The translations under genes were made by a program, and so were the position numbers. Of a stretch of DNA of 64,000 nt, positions 53,297-63,993 are shown piece by piece (position 1 is the stretch's first letter; each line of letters opens with the position of its first letter). The stretch covers positions 2,066,613-2,130,612 of the forward strand of contig CM044957.1 in assembly GCA_024516035.1 (NCBI GenBank), written 5' to 3'. The stretch is from Bactericera cockerelli (lineage: Eukaryota > Arthropoda > Insecta > Hemiptera > Triozidae). Under the pieces are notes generated by a model. It did no database searches and was not told where the DNA came from. It worked only from the letters and a program-made list of their open reading frames with translations.

Positions 53297-55242
53297 ATGC
53301 GTTGTGTGAAAGTGCTTGCTTTGTTCCTCCTGGTTCAAACTGGATCGCCCTTGGCATCAGCAACAGAGAAGAAGCTGCTGTTTGCTGCTCTCAACTCTAT
53401 GGTGGAAACTTTGCAGAGTGAGCGCACCCTGCTGAGAGCTGTCGACAGCTACTACCAGGAAAGGCGGTCCAAAATGGAAGACATCAGAAGGTTGTAAAAT
53501 GATAAATTTAATTACATTTTTTGAACATGTTTGACTTACTATGTGAATCTAAATCTATAAAGCTCAAATCTGTGCGTCTGACTGGCTGTCTTTGTCCTCT
53601 TAAGAGGTTGTCTGTTTACAATACCACAGTCCAAACGGTAACAGATATTGAAATTTTCATGAGAGTTGACCCCCTCTAAACCACCATTAAACTACCTAGC
53701 AAATTATCTATATTAAAATATCTATTACCATTTTCAAGATAAACAATAAAAATAACCGTAACGAAGCACGGTTGAAACAGCTAGTCTATGAAATATTTTT
53801 TTTTATCATAGGTATTGTCCATTATTATTAGGCTACGTGAAGTGACAATTTTCTGATGTTTGCCAATAAATCAACAACATCTTATCTCCTGGCTGTAGCA
53901 AGGTATAATATATACAAATATACATAAATATTTTATTTTTAACTTTCCGTATCCTATAGAAAGTAAGGTAATGGAAGAACCCTCGTGATGCCCCACTCAG
54001 GCTGGGTGAAGTTAATTTGAGTGACTGGTTTGTGAGTTTCCAACGAATGGAAGGTAATACGGGTAATACCCTCGTCGTGATATGACCATGCAGTTGACAG
54101 CGACGTTAAACTAAATGATTTTTTTTATATACAAAAACGAATATAATACTTCCGATTTCTAATATTAGAAATTAATCGAAGTAAAAATAGATATCGCCGA
54201 GCCCTCAATCACCAATGCTAGATTCCAACTAACTCCCTCCCCATACCTCCCCATCCCTCCACATTGACCACAGGGTGTACGACCAATGGGAGGTCCTCCA
54301 CTACAGAACCCAGCTCAGCCTGAGGAAGAACACATCGGCCCCCGCGGCCAAGTTCCAGCTAGTCCGCCGCATCACACAGCTGTGGGCGAGCATCAAGTTC
54401 TACTTCTTGGAAAAAACAGTCGAGCGAAAAGGTAAAATACAATACTTTCCTTGTTCTAGAAAATTTTAGAGATTTTTATTTTGTTATTTATTTCAAAAAG
54501 AAATGCATGTAATAGACTCGCATGGAGATTATGGAGAAACAACAATTAATCGGATAAGATTGGAAGCTAAGGACAACATTAATAGACATTTTTGTAATAC
54601 CTCTGTGGCGCTAAGTCACGTATTGCGTACTGTGTAAGATAGGGAAAACCGACGCTAAGCAATGACTTAAGTTACTTACTGCTGGAGTAATGGGACTCAA
54701 TAGTCCTAATCGGGCAGTATAAATAAGGCGATATTATTACTATTATTATTAATTCCTATTCTTATGTTTGATAGATCTGGCAGACGCATACAACGCAACT
54801 CTGACACCTGACGACAGGGACCTACGTGGCTTCACTAAACTATTGCTTATGAATGCTGAAACCTATAATAAGTCCTACGCTGAGCTACTGAAGCCCAGGA
54901 GTCCGTATGTAACAGGTAAGGGAATAAAGCAGTGGCGTAAACTACTCATTATTATAATTATTTTTGAATACTTGTGCAATCTCTTTCACCCAACTCATCT
55001 GATTAAATCTGGTGAAGTAATAGTGCCGAATTATGAAACAATGAAACATACTTAATTAAACATCTAGGGACCAAGTGCATAGGTGCTAACAAACTGATTT
55101 AATCAATCAACTTTCTACACAATCAAATTATAAGGAGGGCAACCAGTCTCTGTTCGAATACCTAAAAAAAATCAACATGTACCATCTAATATAAACCATG
55201 ACGGGGAATGGCACGAATGACGACTAAGTCGTTAAAGTGCAA

Positions 55243-55273
<31 letters not shown>

Positions 55274-55804
55274 GGTTAATAGCCGTGATTAATCAGTTAG
55301 TGACAATGCAACTCATAGTAGGATTTGTTAATCCAAGCCACTATCACGAATACATGCTACACTCTGTGATTGGTTCAAATTTCCACCACATGGCTTGTTA
55401 AAGAATAGTAAAGAATAGGAGTTAAGCTAATACTGTTTCATAATTCAGGCTTTGGATGCTTTTGGTTTGTGCTGTAGCTTGCCCCATTTCCCATCCCGTA
55501 GTAGGTATGCCTTCCCTTTAATGGACAAGAAGTGACACAGTACTTCCCATTAGGTCGCTTATTTTTTAATAAGTACTATTTTCTTATAAATGTCTCACAA
55601 AGGTTTACTTGTTGACCCTCAGTTGACGAGATTCTAGCACTGAGCTTCCACATCAAGCAGAATAAGCTGGGTCACTCGGTTCAAGATAATCTGATGAGGG
55701 CGGGGCGCGTCGCTTTGTACGGACTGACGGAATTCGGCACCACTGAAAATCCCAAGAAATGGAGGCTTCCTAGAGGCCGATTTGAGTATCTGTCCACTTT
55801 GACT
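53297..55804 (+). CDS. P4HA: Prolyl 4-hydroxylase alpha-subunit-like, N-terminal exons
   Basis: Exons 53297-53490, 54274-54431, 54775-54915 and 55623-55804 (into a gap), with consistent phases. The first starts with a signal peptide (MRCVKVLALFLLVQTGSPLA) and then LLFAALNSMVETLQSERTLL and KMEDIRR. The second reads AAKFQLVRRITQLW. These correspond to the P4Ha_N region, where the family has a coiled-coil start and 'NAFKLxxRLxxxW'. The third and fourth exons (FTKLLLMNAETYN, then RAGRVALYGLTEFG) lead toward the peptide-substrate domain but are diverged. Such enzymes hydroxylate proline in procollagen in the ER with Fe2+ and 2-oxoglutarate. The catalytic dioxygenase domain is not in the window: the gene is cut at 55805 and no later exon appears before the SINEs at 56191. 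The exon 1 donor (gttgta) is weak. Confidence 0.65.
53985..54120 (+). repeat. SINE type D body
   Basis: 'tgccccactcaggctgggtg', 'aagttaatttgagtgactgg', 'gagtttccaacgaatggaag' and 'gcagttgacagcgacgttaa', in P4H intron 1. Confidence 0.7.
54121..54186 (-). repeat. 5' end of a MITE-5 element
   Basis: In reverse it matches the first 60 bp of the element at 56930: 'acttcgattaatttctaata', 'ttagaaatcggaagt' and then 'attcgtttttgtat'. Confidence 0.7.
54577..54757 (+). repeat. MITE-1 fragment followed by SINE type E tail
   Basis: 54577-54664 has 'ttaatagacatttttgtaat' and 'gtgtaagatagggaaaaccg'. 54672-54752 has 'tgctggagtaatgggactca', 'aatcgggcagtataaataag' and (ATT)n. The tail ends about 24 bp before P4H exon 3. 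Confidence 0.75.
55185..55268 (+). mobile_element. LINE 3' end with poly(A)
   Basis: 'ccatgacggggaatggcacg' and 'aatgacgactaagtcgttaa', then 'agtgc' and a run of A (55240-55268). The reversed twin is at 17404-17450, and a relative forms the 3' end of the large LINE at 58562-58612. Confidence 0.65.
55290..55460. repeat. MITE remnant
   Basis: 'actctgtgattggttcaaat' and 'actgtttcataattcaggc' match phrases at 10880-10975. Confidence 0.4.
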
Positions 55805-55904
55805 NNNNNNNNNNNNNNNNNNNNNNNNNNNNNNNNNNNNNNNNNNNNNNNNNNNNNNNNNNNNNNNNNNNNNNNNNNNNNNNNNNNNNNNNNNNNNNNN
55901 NNNN
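55805..55904. other. Assembly gap (100 N) inside a P4H exon
   Basis: Exactly 100 N, beginning within an open coding exon. The sequence after it is not a continuation of that exon. Confidence 0.98.
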
Positions 55905-56190
55905 AAAATAAAGTAAAACAAGTTTAAAATTCTTCTTCTTCTCTTGCCATCTACTTTTGTGGTCAAAACAGATCGAGGGCTAAAGGTTGTTGTTGTAATG
56001 AGCTTAGGACTGATAAGTAGAAACATGGCATGTGACGTCATGATCAGGCGCGGCCGGTGCTGAGGAGCTGAGGAACTGCAGCAGCCCCAGGCAATAAAGA
56101 AAAAGAAAAACTTTTATCAAGTCTTTGCTCGTACATAGTGAAAATTGTTGCATATTTCTAGAATAATTAATGCATAATTATTATGAAGTT

Positions 56191-56339
56191 GAAAAGTTAT
56201 CATAATTGTGTTAATCACTTTCGTGTTATCACAACTACTCAAACTCGCTTTACTAAATTTACGCTGAAATCGGGACTTGAACCACCGACCTCCAGGTTAC
56301 AAGTTCGCCGCCTTATCCATCAAGCTACTGAGGTCGGTT
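56191..56339 (-). repeat. SINE type A, reversed, well preserved
   Basis: On plus: 'aagttatcataattgtgtta', 'atcactttcgtgttatcaca', 'cgggacttgaaccaccgacc' and 'atcaagctactgaggtcggt'. It is one of the closest copies to an apparent consensus. Confidence 0.8.
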
Positions 56340-56364
56340 TGTATAATATTATTATGACTAGCAT

Positions 56365-57086
56365 GACAAACTTAAGCTCTTCAGAAAGAGCGACCCCAAA
56401 ACATTTTCCCACCGGCCGCGCCTGACGATGAAATAACTTTTGTCTGTCTGCTGCTAGTTTGCTATGATCTTGTTAGTCATAACAATTGTGTGTTCATTCT
56501 CCACATGGATAACATCTGTTTTCCGTTCACAAGTCCTCCTGGTGGCGTTGTCTGTGCGTCATCTCTCTTTTTGTTGTTTTAACATCGCTGTCAAGTCTAC
56601 ATGGTCAATGGTCATATCATGACGAGAGTTTTATCTTCCATTCGCTGGAAACTCACAAGCCAGCTACTCAAATTGACCCACACAGCCGGAGTGGGGCCGG
56701 GAATAGCCAGCATAGTTTTGAAGCATGCTTCAGTCTAGCATGTCACATGTGTATAAATAATTGCCTCCGTGGAATCCCGCTTCTTTACCTGGCGACTTTT
56801 AACCTGATGTTATTGAACGTTTAACCACTGACGGCATTTAGAAGCTATTGTATTTAAAGGAACTCTCAAAATAGAATTACAAATACATATGTGCCTTTGA
56901 TGCCTTTATTATATTACCTTTATTATATTACTTCCGATAAATTTCTAATATTAGAAATCGGAAGTATTGTGTTCGTTTTTGTAAAAAAAAATATTTTTTT
57001 GCTCCGATTTCAATTTTTTTCATATTTCTGGACGTTTCATAACCTACTGAGTAAATTTGGTTTTGTGTCCGTCTGTCGGTCTGTCG

Positions 57087-57128
<42 letters not shown>

Positions 57129-57761
57129 TAAAACGATTCCTTGTAACGCGCAAATCTCGGAAACTACTCAACGGATTTTGATGAAATTTTGCACACATCT
57201 AGGAGACATTCTGTAGATGGTCCCATTTTAAATACATCGAATTCATACAAGCGGTTCTGGGTGAAAAAGACCATGCGCCTGACCACTAACTTTTTACTTA
57301 AACGCTTATATCTCGTGAACGGTACACCCGATTTCGATGAAATTTTGTAAGAATATGCATATTATTGTTTTACATAGGTTATTTGTATTTATTTTTAAAT
57401 TAACTATAATTTGACTCTGATATTTAAGAAAATCCGAAATTTTGGACAAAAAAGTAAAAAAATAAGGACCACGACTTGCCGATACAGAATTTTTTGTTAA
57501 ATTTAGAATGTAGAAAAAACGATATTCTACCATATAAAACAAATTTGAAGAAAATCGGTTGAGCCATTTTGGAGATACAAGTAATTTTCTATAAAATCTC
57601 AAAATTGGCACGTGTTTACAATGTGAAGCAATCACGAGGAAGTATTGTGTCCATAATTGGCAGTGTTTTTTTACCTTTGATGTGAAAATAAAAGATTAAA
57701 CTCATAATAGAAGTGATTTATTTTACCTTTCTTTTACACTTCCTATTTCTTTCTCTGCCAA

Positions 57762-57811
<50 letters not shown>

Positions 57812-58540
57812 CTTTTTCTTATGATATTTTTCTTTATCGTCTTTAGCTTTTTTCCTACTTATTCCTGCCTTCTTTTTTTTAAGCGACCTCATATACAATC
57901 ATTATATACAATGTATATAATCGCAACACCACTCGGTTTTTCTGACAGTTCCTTTGAACTCATATTTTTAACCTCATATAAAACTTCCTCATATAAAACT
58001 GTGCCTTTGTTTTAACGGAGATTAAATTGTTTTGTGCAATAGAGTGGCAATGAAATTGGACTTTCAAGATATTATTCTTCTTTATTATTGAAATAGAAAG
58101 AACTTCCTTTACGATTTTCAAGGGTATTTACATAATATTGTGGATTGAGTTTTCTGGACTTTTTAAACCGAGACCTTACAATAAAATCCATGCAATAAAT
58201 TGGATTGATAAAATGGTCGCTGTGATAAATTGGGGCTTTTCTTGCGGAACTCCAATCAATTTATAATAAAAATACTACAAAAAGTTGAAAACCACTGCTT
58301 TGTCGTCTTTTCAAGATGTCGGTTATACGTTGTGTTTTGTGAATGTACTATCTATGTTGGACGCTGTATATTCTCACAATTTGCTGTTTTTATTCGCACA
58401 ACATCGCAAGAGTAGTTCTGCAGTTGACAACGCTGGAGCTCTCTTGAGTCTGTCTCTGTTGTTCTCTCGTTGCAGAAGTGGGCGAAGGGACTGTCTAAAT
58501 AATTCAGGAAACTAAATGGCTTATTTTTTAAACATGAAGT
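56365..58540. repeat. 1.4-kb duplicated repeat unit, copy 2
   Basis: Matches 6560-7987 along its length except for an inserted element at 56930-57671 and a shorter (GA)n tract (57766-57809). Homology to copy 1 ends at 58541, where the poly(A) of the LINE begins. Confidence 0.8.
56930..57671 (+). mobile_element. Interspersed element MITE-5 (about 740 bp)
   Basis: It is absent from copy 1 of the duplicated unit, so its limits are seen by comparison. It starts with the near-palindrome 'acttccgataaatttctaat', 'attagaaatcggaagt'. It contains (TCTG)n at about 57066-57128 and 'ctcaacggattttgatgaaa', and ends near 'cagtgttttttta'. No coding frame. The class is unknown; 'acctttattatatt' is tandemly doubled at its left edge. 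Confidence 0.65.
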
Positions 58541-58616
58541 TTTTTTTTTTTTTTTTTTTTCCGTTAGGCACTTTAACCAAATATTGAATGGTCGTTCGTG
58601 CCGATCCTCACAAGGT

Positions 58617-61274
58617 CTACATAAGGTGAAGGAGGTTGATATTTCTTAGAAAGGACATAAGTGAGTCCACTTCACTGGTAGAGTTCAGTAGAGATGGTTT
58701 TGGGTCACATGATTGGCGCTTTGCATTGTAATTGTGACATTCGTTTACGATGTGACGAACAGACAGCGGATCACCACAGGTACACACAGGACGAGGGGTC
58801 TTGGTAAAGATGTAGGAGTGGGTTAGTCTTGTGTGACCTATTCTGAGACGAGTTAGGACCACCTCCTCGTATCTTGTCTGGCGCACTGCAGATTCCCATC
58901 TTCCAACTTCCTGTTTGATATACTTTAATTTATTATTGATGACACTGTCCCACATGACTTGCCATGATCGAACGCAATGGTTTTGGGCAGTAGTTTTAAT
59001 ATCATATGGTGAGATAGTCTTGCACACATTGTTGAAACTATCAGATTGGGCTGCTGCATCTACGATTTCATTACCATTGATGCCGCAATGGGATGGACAC
59101 CATAGAAATGACACGTTGATTTCAATGGAACGCAAACACAACCAGTGGTGGTAGATCTGAGAAACAATAGGATCATCATTGTATTTGACATTGTTGATCG
59201 CTGACAAAGCACTTTTTGAATCACTGACTACAAGGATGGAAGGAGGAATTGCAGAAGATTTTAAAATATCCTGTAAACAGAGATCAATTGCCAGTAATTC
59301 AGCAGAGTATATACTTATAATAGGATTGAGTTGGAAGGAGTGAACAACGCCATTTACACTAAAAGCACAACTTGTGCCTTGAGTGCGTTTTGACCCATCT
59401 GTAAAACATAAGACATGATTATCATATTTTCTTTTGACAACATCAATGAACTCGGATCTATAAATCACTGGGGCAGTATCACTTTTCTTCAGAGAGGACA
59501 GTGAACAATCAACAAGAGGAGCAGTACTTGACCAGGGTGCCAAGGTTAATTTGAATTGAGCAGTAATAGAAGAAAACGATTCAATATTAATATTTTGAAT
59601 GGCACGAATCCGCATGGCCATAGGATGAGGCTTTTTGGATAATTGAAATAAAGCATTTGGTTCATATTTAAAGATAATCATATGAGCCGGATTTCCTTCA
59701 CATGCAGCAACTTTGGCCGCATAATTCAACATCAACTTAATGCGTCTTATGTGCAAGGGCTGAACATTTGCTTCTACGCAAAGGCTGGTAACAGGGCTGG
59801 TTCTATATGCTCCAGTGCAGATCCTCAGACCAGCATGGTGAACAGGATTCAACTTGGAAAGTATATGATCTTTAGCAGAACCATAGATTGGGGATCCGTA
59901 ATCGATGATGGGTAATATATAAGACTTATAGAATCTCAGAAGATTTTCTCTATGAACACCAATAGATTTATTGGAAACTATCTTTAACGCATTAAGAGCT
60001 AAAAGAGATTTATTTTTTACTTGTGATATATGAGATGCCCAAGTTAACTTAGAATCCCACGTGAGTCCTAGAAATTTAATAGAGTTAGAGAAACGCAACT
60101 GAAGGTCATTCAATTTTAAAACTGGCGAATGATTTTTACGTAACCTATTAAAGTCTACGCAAACAGACTTTTCAGGTGAAAAAGTAACTCCATTGGAATC
60201 AGCCCAAGACTTCAAACCATCCAAAGAAGATTGAAGACGTGATGTCACATCAGATAACTGACGGCCCCTCAAAATGAGTAACAAATCGTCAACAAAGAGA
60301 ATACGTCTTGTTGGTAGTTTTATGACCTGAAATACATCATTCATAAAAAGAATAAACAATAGAGGACTTAGTGAGGATCCTTGTGGTATGCTATTTTCCA
60401 AAAGCTTGCCTTCGGAAACATTGCCATTACATTTGACAAAAATTTTACGATCTGTCAAGAAAAGTGAAATGTATTTTAACAAATGACCATCAATACCAAA
60501 GTCATATAATGTTTTGATAATTTTGAAACGCCATGTAAGGTCAAAGGCTTTCTGAATATCTAAAAACACACCTATAGTATGTTCTTTATTCAAAAGTCCT
60601 TGAGAAATCTCGTTCTCGAGAATGACAAGGTTATCCATGGTGCTTCTCTTTTTCCGACCACCACTCTGCCAAGGACTTAGTAAGCATTTACTTTCGATAA
60701 CCCAGACCAACCTTTTGTTTACCATCTTTTCAAGAATTTTTCCCAAACAATTAAGTAAAGAAATTGGTCTATAATTAGAGCAAAGAGTGGCCTCTTTACC
60801 AGGTTTAAGAAGAGGAATAATCATCGCTTCTTTCCAAGATGAAGGGAAAATGCCGTATTTCCAAATCAAATTGTATAATTGTAGAATTTTAGTTAAAGAT
60901 AAATTTGACAGCTTCTGTATCATAATAAAAGATATACCATCTGGACCAGATGCTTTAGAGGAGCACGAGCTCAGAACGTGCGTCATCTCCTCAAAAGTAA
61001 AAGGGACATTATAGTCAGCATCAAATTCCGCATTAATAGAGATAGAGGAGTTAGTTTCACATTCAATTTTATGTGTTAAAAAAGATGCAGAATAATTGCT
61101 GTTGGCAGAAACCTGAGAAAAATGAGAAGCAAAAGCGTTCGCCATTTCCACTGGGTTAAAAATCAACTTTTCGGAATCTGATAAATCACAAATAGCTTTT
61201 ATATGCCGAGGAATATATTTCCCTCGAAGCTTACCCATTTTATGATACACTAGCCGTTTGCCCGTGCTTTGCAA
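58617..61274 (-). CDS. LINE ORF2, reverse transcriptase and RNase H part
   Basis: An 885-codon frame; the first residues come from the inserted element and LINE sequence starts at about 61248. RT motifs: GPDGISFIMIQKL, YRPISLLNCLGKILE, GVFLDIQKAFD (motif A), SIPQGSSLSPLLFILFMND (motif B) and RILFVDDLLLI, where the catalytic box is FVDD rather than the usual F/YADD. RNase H follows with all four acidic residues visible: CFTDGSK, SAELLAID, VVSDSKSAL and GNEIVDAAA. A C-terminal CTCGDPLSVRHIVNEC is a zinc-binding motif. RNase H after RT is typical of the I clade. No internal stops, so this part may be recent. Confidence 0.9.
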   Translation of the reverse strand: MQSTGKRLVYHKMGKLRGKYIPRHIKAICDLSDSEKLIFNPVEMANAFASHFSQVSANSNYSASFLTHKIECETNSSISINAEFDADYNVPFTFEEMTHVLSSCSSKASGPDGISFIMIQKLSNLSLTKILQLYNLIWKYGIFPSSWKEAMIIPLLKPGKEATLCSNYRPISLLNCLGKILEKMVNKRLVWVIESKCLLSPWQSGGRKKRSTMDNLVILENEISQGLLNKEHTIGVFLDIQKAFDLTWRFKIIKTLYDFGIDGHLLKYISLFLTDRKIFVKCNGNVSEGKLLENSIPQGSSLSPLLFILFMNDVFQVIKLPTRRILFVDDLLLILRGRQLSDVTSRLQSSLDGLKSWADSNGVTFSPEKSVCVDFNRLRKNHSPVLKLNDLQLRFSNSIKFLGLTWDSKLTWASHISQVKNKSLLALNALKIVSNKSIGVHRENLLRFYKSYILPIIDYGSPIYGSAKDHILSKLNPVHHAGLRICTGAYRTSPVTSLCVEANVQPLHIRRIKLMLNYAAKVAACEGNPAHMIIFKYEPNALFQLSKKPHPMAMRIRAIQNINIESFSSITAQFKLTLAPWSSTAPLVDCSLSSLKKSDTAPVIYRSEFIDVVKRKYDNHVLCFTDGSKRTQGTSCAFSVNGVVHSFQLNPIISIYSAELLAIDLCLQDILKSSAIPPSILVVSDSKSALSAINNVKYNDDPIVSQIYHHWLCLRSIEINVSFLWCPSHCGINGNEIVDAAAQSDSFNNVCKTISPYDIKTTAQNHCVRSWQVMWDSVINNKLKYIKQEVGRWESAVRQTRYEEVVLTRLRIGHTRLTHSYIFTKTPRPVCTCGDPLSVRHIVNECHNYNAKRQSCDPKPSLLNSTSEVDSLMSFLRNINLLHLM

Positions 61275-61510
61275 CGGGACTAAATTTCAAATTTACTAAG
61301 GCATGGCCGTACTGCTGGACAGCAATGCCTTTTTGAACTTTTTATAATTTTTCTGGACAAAGCGATAGTGGTTTTGGGGGGGTCAATTCTGAGAAATTTT
61401 TCGCTATCTCTTACCGTTTTGGCTAAACAACTCCGGACAAACAAACATAGGTACCTAGGTAGGTAGGTAGGTAGGTAGGTAGTCCTTTTTTCTGTTTTAT
61501 ATATAGAGAT
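61249..61510. mobile_element. Short element inserted in the LINE ORF2
   Basis: It begins 'actagccgtttgcccgtgct', contains a (GGTA)n tract at 61448-61483 and ends 'ctgttttatatatagagat'. It separates the endonuclease from the RT in both sequence and frame. The ends resemble short elements mobilised by RTE-type LINEs, but I cannot fix the class or see a clean target duplication. Confidence 0.65.
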
Positions 61511-62605
61511 CTCGCCTGCTGACGTAGAACTATCAATAGATGCAAGAAAATTCGACCATCCATCGCGTTTTTTCTTCTTCAGCAACCGGCGAGCAATAGC
61601 CCTAGCTCTTTTAAAAGCTATTAAGTTGTCAACAGTAGGGTTTCTTCTGGCAGAACGTAAGCATTTCCGTCTATTTTTGATAACAGACTTCAATTCTTCG
61701 TCCCACCAGGGAACAGGTAACTTGTTTTTAGGAAGTCTCTTCGATGGAATAGCTAGTTTAGCAGCATGAAGAATTGAACGGTTGATGGACCTTATAATAC
61801 TTTCAATATCAGGTGGAGTGTCGGTTGAGAATGATATATTGACATTTTCAAAATCGACATTAGCTTTATACAATTCCCAATCAGCTCTATCATAATTCCA
61901 AACAGTGATATCGGAATTTGGAGGGTGAAGAATAGGAGACTGATGAGAAATAATGATAGGATAGTGGTCAGAAGATAAGATGTCATCAGTAACTCTCCAA
62001 CTAATGTCAGGAAATAACTCAGGGGAACAAAACGAAAGATCAATAGACGACACAGTATTATGAGAGAGGTTAAAATGAGTTGCCTCACCCGTATTTAATA
62101 GATGGACGTTTATAGCATTGCTTAAAAAGTTTTCAATTTCTCTACCATGAACATCTATACGCCTATCGCCCCATAGGGTATTGTGAGCATTGAAGTCACC
62201 GACAATTATAAAAGGAGATGGTAGTTGATGTAAGATGTTAACAAGGTCAGTTTCAGAATATTGACAAGACTGAGGTGGTGTATAAATATTGCATATTGAA
62301 ACAGGAACCGATATGTTTGGGAATTTTACTCGAATTCCAACGCATTGTAAATTAGTTGTGATGGTAAGTTGACTACTGTAGCATGTGTTGTGTACTAAAG
62401 TACAAACGCCACCGCAAGCTATCAGACCATCACTATGATCATGTCTGAAAATGTCAAAGTTTTTAAGAGAAAATTGTTTTGTATCAAGAAGATGGGTTTC
62501 TTGTATACATACAACAAGAGGCGAGAACTCAGTAATAAGTATTTTAAGGTCATCTAAATGACTCACAATACCGTTAATATTCCACTGTAAAATGTTGTTA
62601 ATCAT
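61280..62605 (-). CDS. LINE ORF2, endonuclease part
   Basis: A 441-codon frame of which about the first 365 are LINE. Apurinic/apyrimidinic endonuclease motifs: ILQWNINGI, VVCIQETHLL, IVGDFNAHNTLWG and the catalytic SDHYPI. Later LPVPWWDEELKSVIKNRRKC is the usual linker to the RT. The last 75 or so codons (from IYKTEKRT) read through the insertion at 61249-61510 and are not original. The start codon at 62605 has no preceding overlap with ORF1. Confidence 0.9.
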   Translation of the reverse strand: MINNILQWNINGIVSHLDDLKILITEFSPLVVCIQETHLLDTKQFSLKNFDIFRHDHSDGLIACGGVCTLVHNTCYSSQLTITTNLQCVGIRVKFPNISVPVSICNIYTPPQSCQYSETDLVNILHQLPSPFIIVGDFNAHNTLWGDRRIDVHGREIENFLSNAINVHLLNTGEATHFNLSHNTVSSIDLSFCSPELFPDISWRVTDDILSSDHYPIIISHQSPILHPPNSDITVWNYDRADWELYKANVDFENVNISFSTDTPPDIESIIRSINRSILHAAKLAIPSKRLPKNKLPVPWWDEELKSVIKNRRKCLRSARRNPTVDNLIAFKRARAIARRLLKKKKRDGWSNFLASIDSSTSAGEISIYKTEKRTTYLPTYLPRYLCLFVRSCLAKTVRDSEKFLRIDPPKTTIALSRKIIKSSKRHCCPAVRPCLSKFEI

Positions 62606-63537
62606 TGAAAAAGAAGTTCATATTTGAGGAGAAAAAAAAAAAAAAAATGAATAAATAAATAAAAAATTAAATAAAAAAAAAAAACCTCGAGGATGATTTA
62701 TTTCTGGAGTAATGACAACAACATACAACCATAAGATACAAATACATTAAAAATTTAAAAAGAGGCATAGAAAGAGATGGAGTAGACAGGAACGCAGCTC
62801 CAAAAAAAAAAAACACAAAAACACAAAAAAAAAAAAAAAAAAATATACAAAAAAACCCTCAGAAGTAGAAATAAAGTGGTGTGCGGAATAGACATGTGGT
62901 TTCAAGCAATAAGATTGGAACAGAAAACTGAACCCAGAGCTTAGACACACTAATATCAATATACATTGCCGTACACTGCAGCCAGGGTCCGTCTCACCCA
63001 TACGATCATGGCATACTTGTCCAGACACATATATTATGTCTTTTTCAGATGTGAAATACATGGAAGTCAGATTAGTAATAATCACATGATACATTACCAA
63101 GAGCTGAACTAATTAATGGAGTAATGAGTTGGACAAAACTACCAGGGATGAAAAGATCCTGTAGATAGGTACTACAAGGGGTGATAGGGTCCTTGAGTGA
63201 AACACATATATACAATCATAGCATACACTACTGCCAGGAGGTTCGAACAGAGGTATATAGATCAACGTGAATAGGTTATATTCCGCTCAACCATAAACAT
63301 GATGATCAACTCCTGGAGTAAAACACTTAAGTGGTTGGTGTACGGAATCAACATACAGTTGTAGGCAAAAGAGATGGGAACAGTAAACTGATCCCAGGGC
63401 TCAACACAAAAAAATAACAACACACCTTGCCTTACACCGCAGCCAGGGTCCGCAACACCCATACAACCATATCATACTTGTCTAATTGAAAAAGAGAAAA
63501 AAAAAAAAAAAAAAAAATTACAACAATGGAATATTTA
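62606..63537 (-). other. LINE spacer with two imperfect direct repeats
   Basis: 62879-63024 and 63335-63486 share 'gcagccagggtccg', 'cccatac' and 'catacttgtc' in the same order and spacing. A-runs (T on the element strand) lie at 62626-62645, 62667-62683, 62798-62842 and 63488-63518. No coding frame spans it. Confidence 0.6.
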
Positions 63538-63993
63538 TTATTGAGTGTTGGCAGAATCTACGCCGACTTTATCCAATTTCTTGGAAATGCCATTAGCGAG
63601 ATTTTTCAATCTTGTCTTACATTTTTTATCAATGTCTTCAGTAGACAACTTATTCAGCACAGTTATAACCATACGAGGATCATAATCATAATTTTTTCCA
63701 ATAATTTCTAATTTATTTTGTGCATTTCTGAGGTCACTGATTAAGTTAGTGAACTCCACAGGATCAACTCCTTCATCATAATCTTTAAAGAAAGGATGTA
63801 GCTGAGATAGATCAGTATCATTACTAGAAACGACAAGGCGTTTCTTAGTGTCAGTGTCAGAAACAGAACCATTAGGAGACAGAGTGTCTCGGGGTCTCTT
63901 TTTCTCATTGATAGTGTCATTGAGCTGAGAACTAGGGGTCAAAGTGATGAAACTTTCAACACTTTTTGACCTTGTTAACTTACTCATCTCCAC
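63538..63993 (-). CDS. LINE ORF1-like protein
   Basis: A 151-codon frame ending 930 bp before ORF2. It is hydrophilic and Ser/Thr/Lys-rich at the start (KLTRSKSVESFITLTPSSQ), then has a likely helical segment (DPVEFTNLISDLRNAQNKLE) and a basic end (KTRLKNLANGISKKLDKVG). There is no CCHC knuckle, which many I/Jockey ORF1 proteins have. The assignment rests on its position and orientation. The Met at 63993 is 7 bp from the window end, so the true start may lie outside. Confidence 0.55.
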   Translation of the reverse strand: MEMSKLTRSKSVESFITLTPSSQLNDTINEKKRPRDTLSPNGSVSDTDTKKRLVVSSNDTDLSQLHPFFKDYDEGVDPVEFTNLISDLRNAQNKLEIIGKNYDYDPRMVITVLNKLSTEDIDKKCKTRLKNLANGISKKLDKVGVDSANTQ

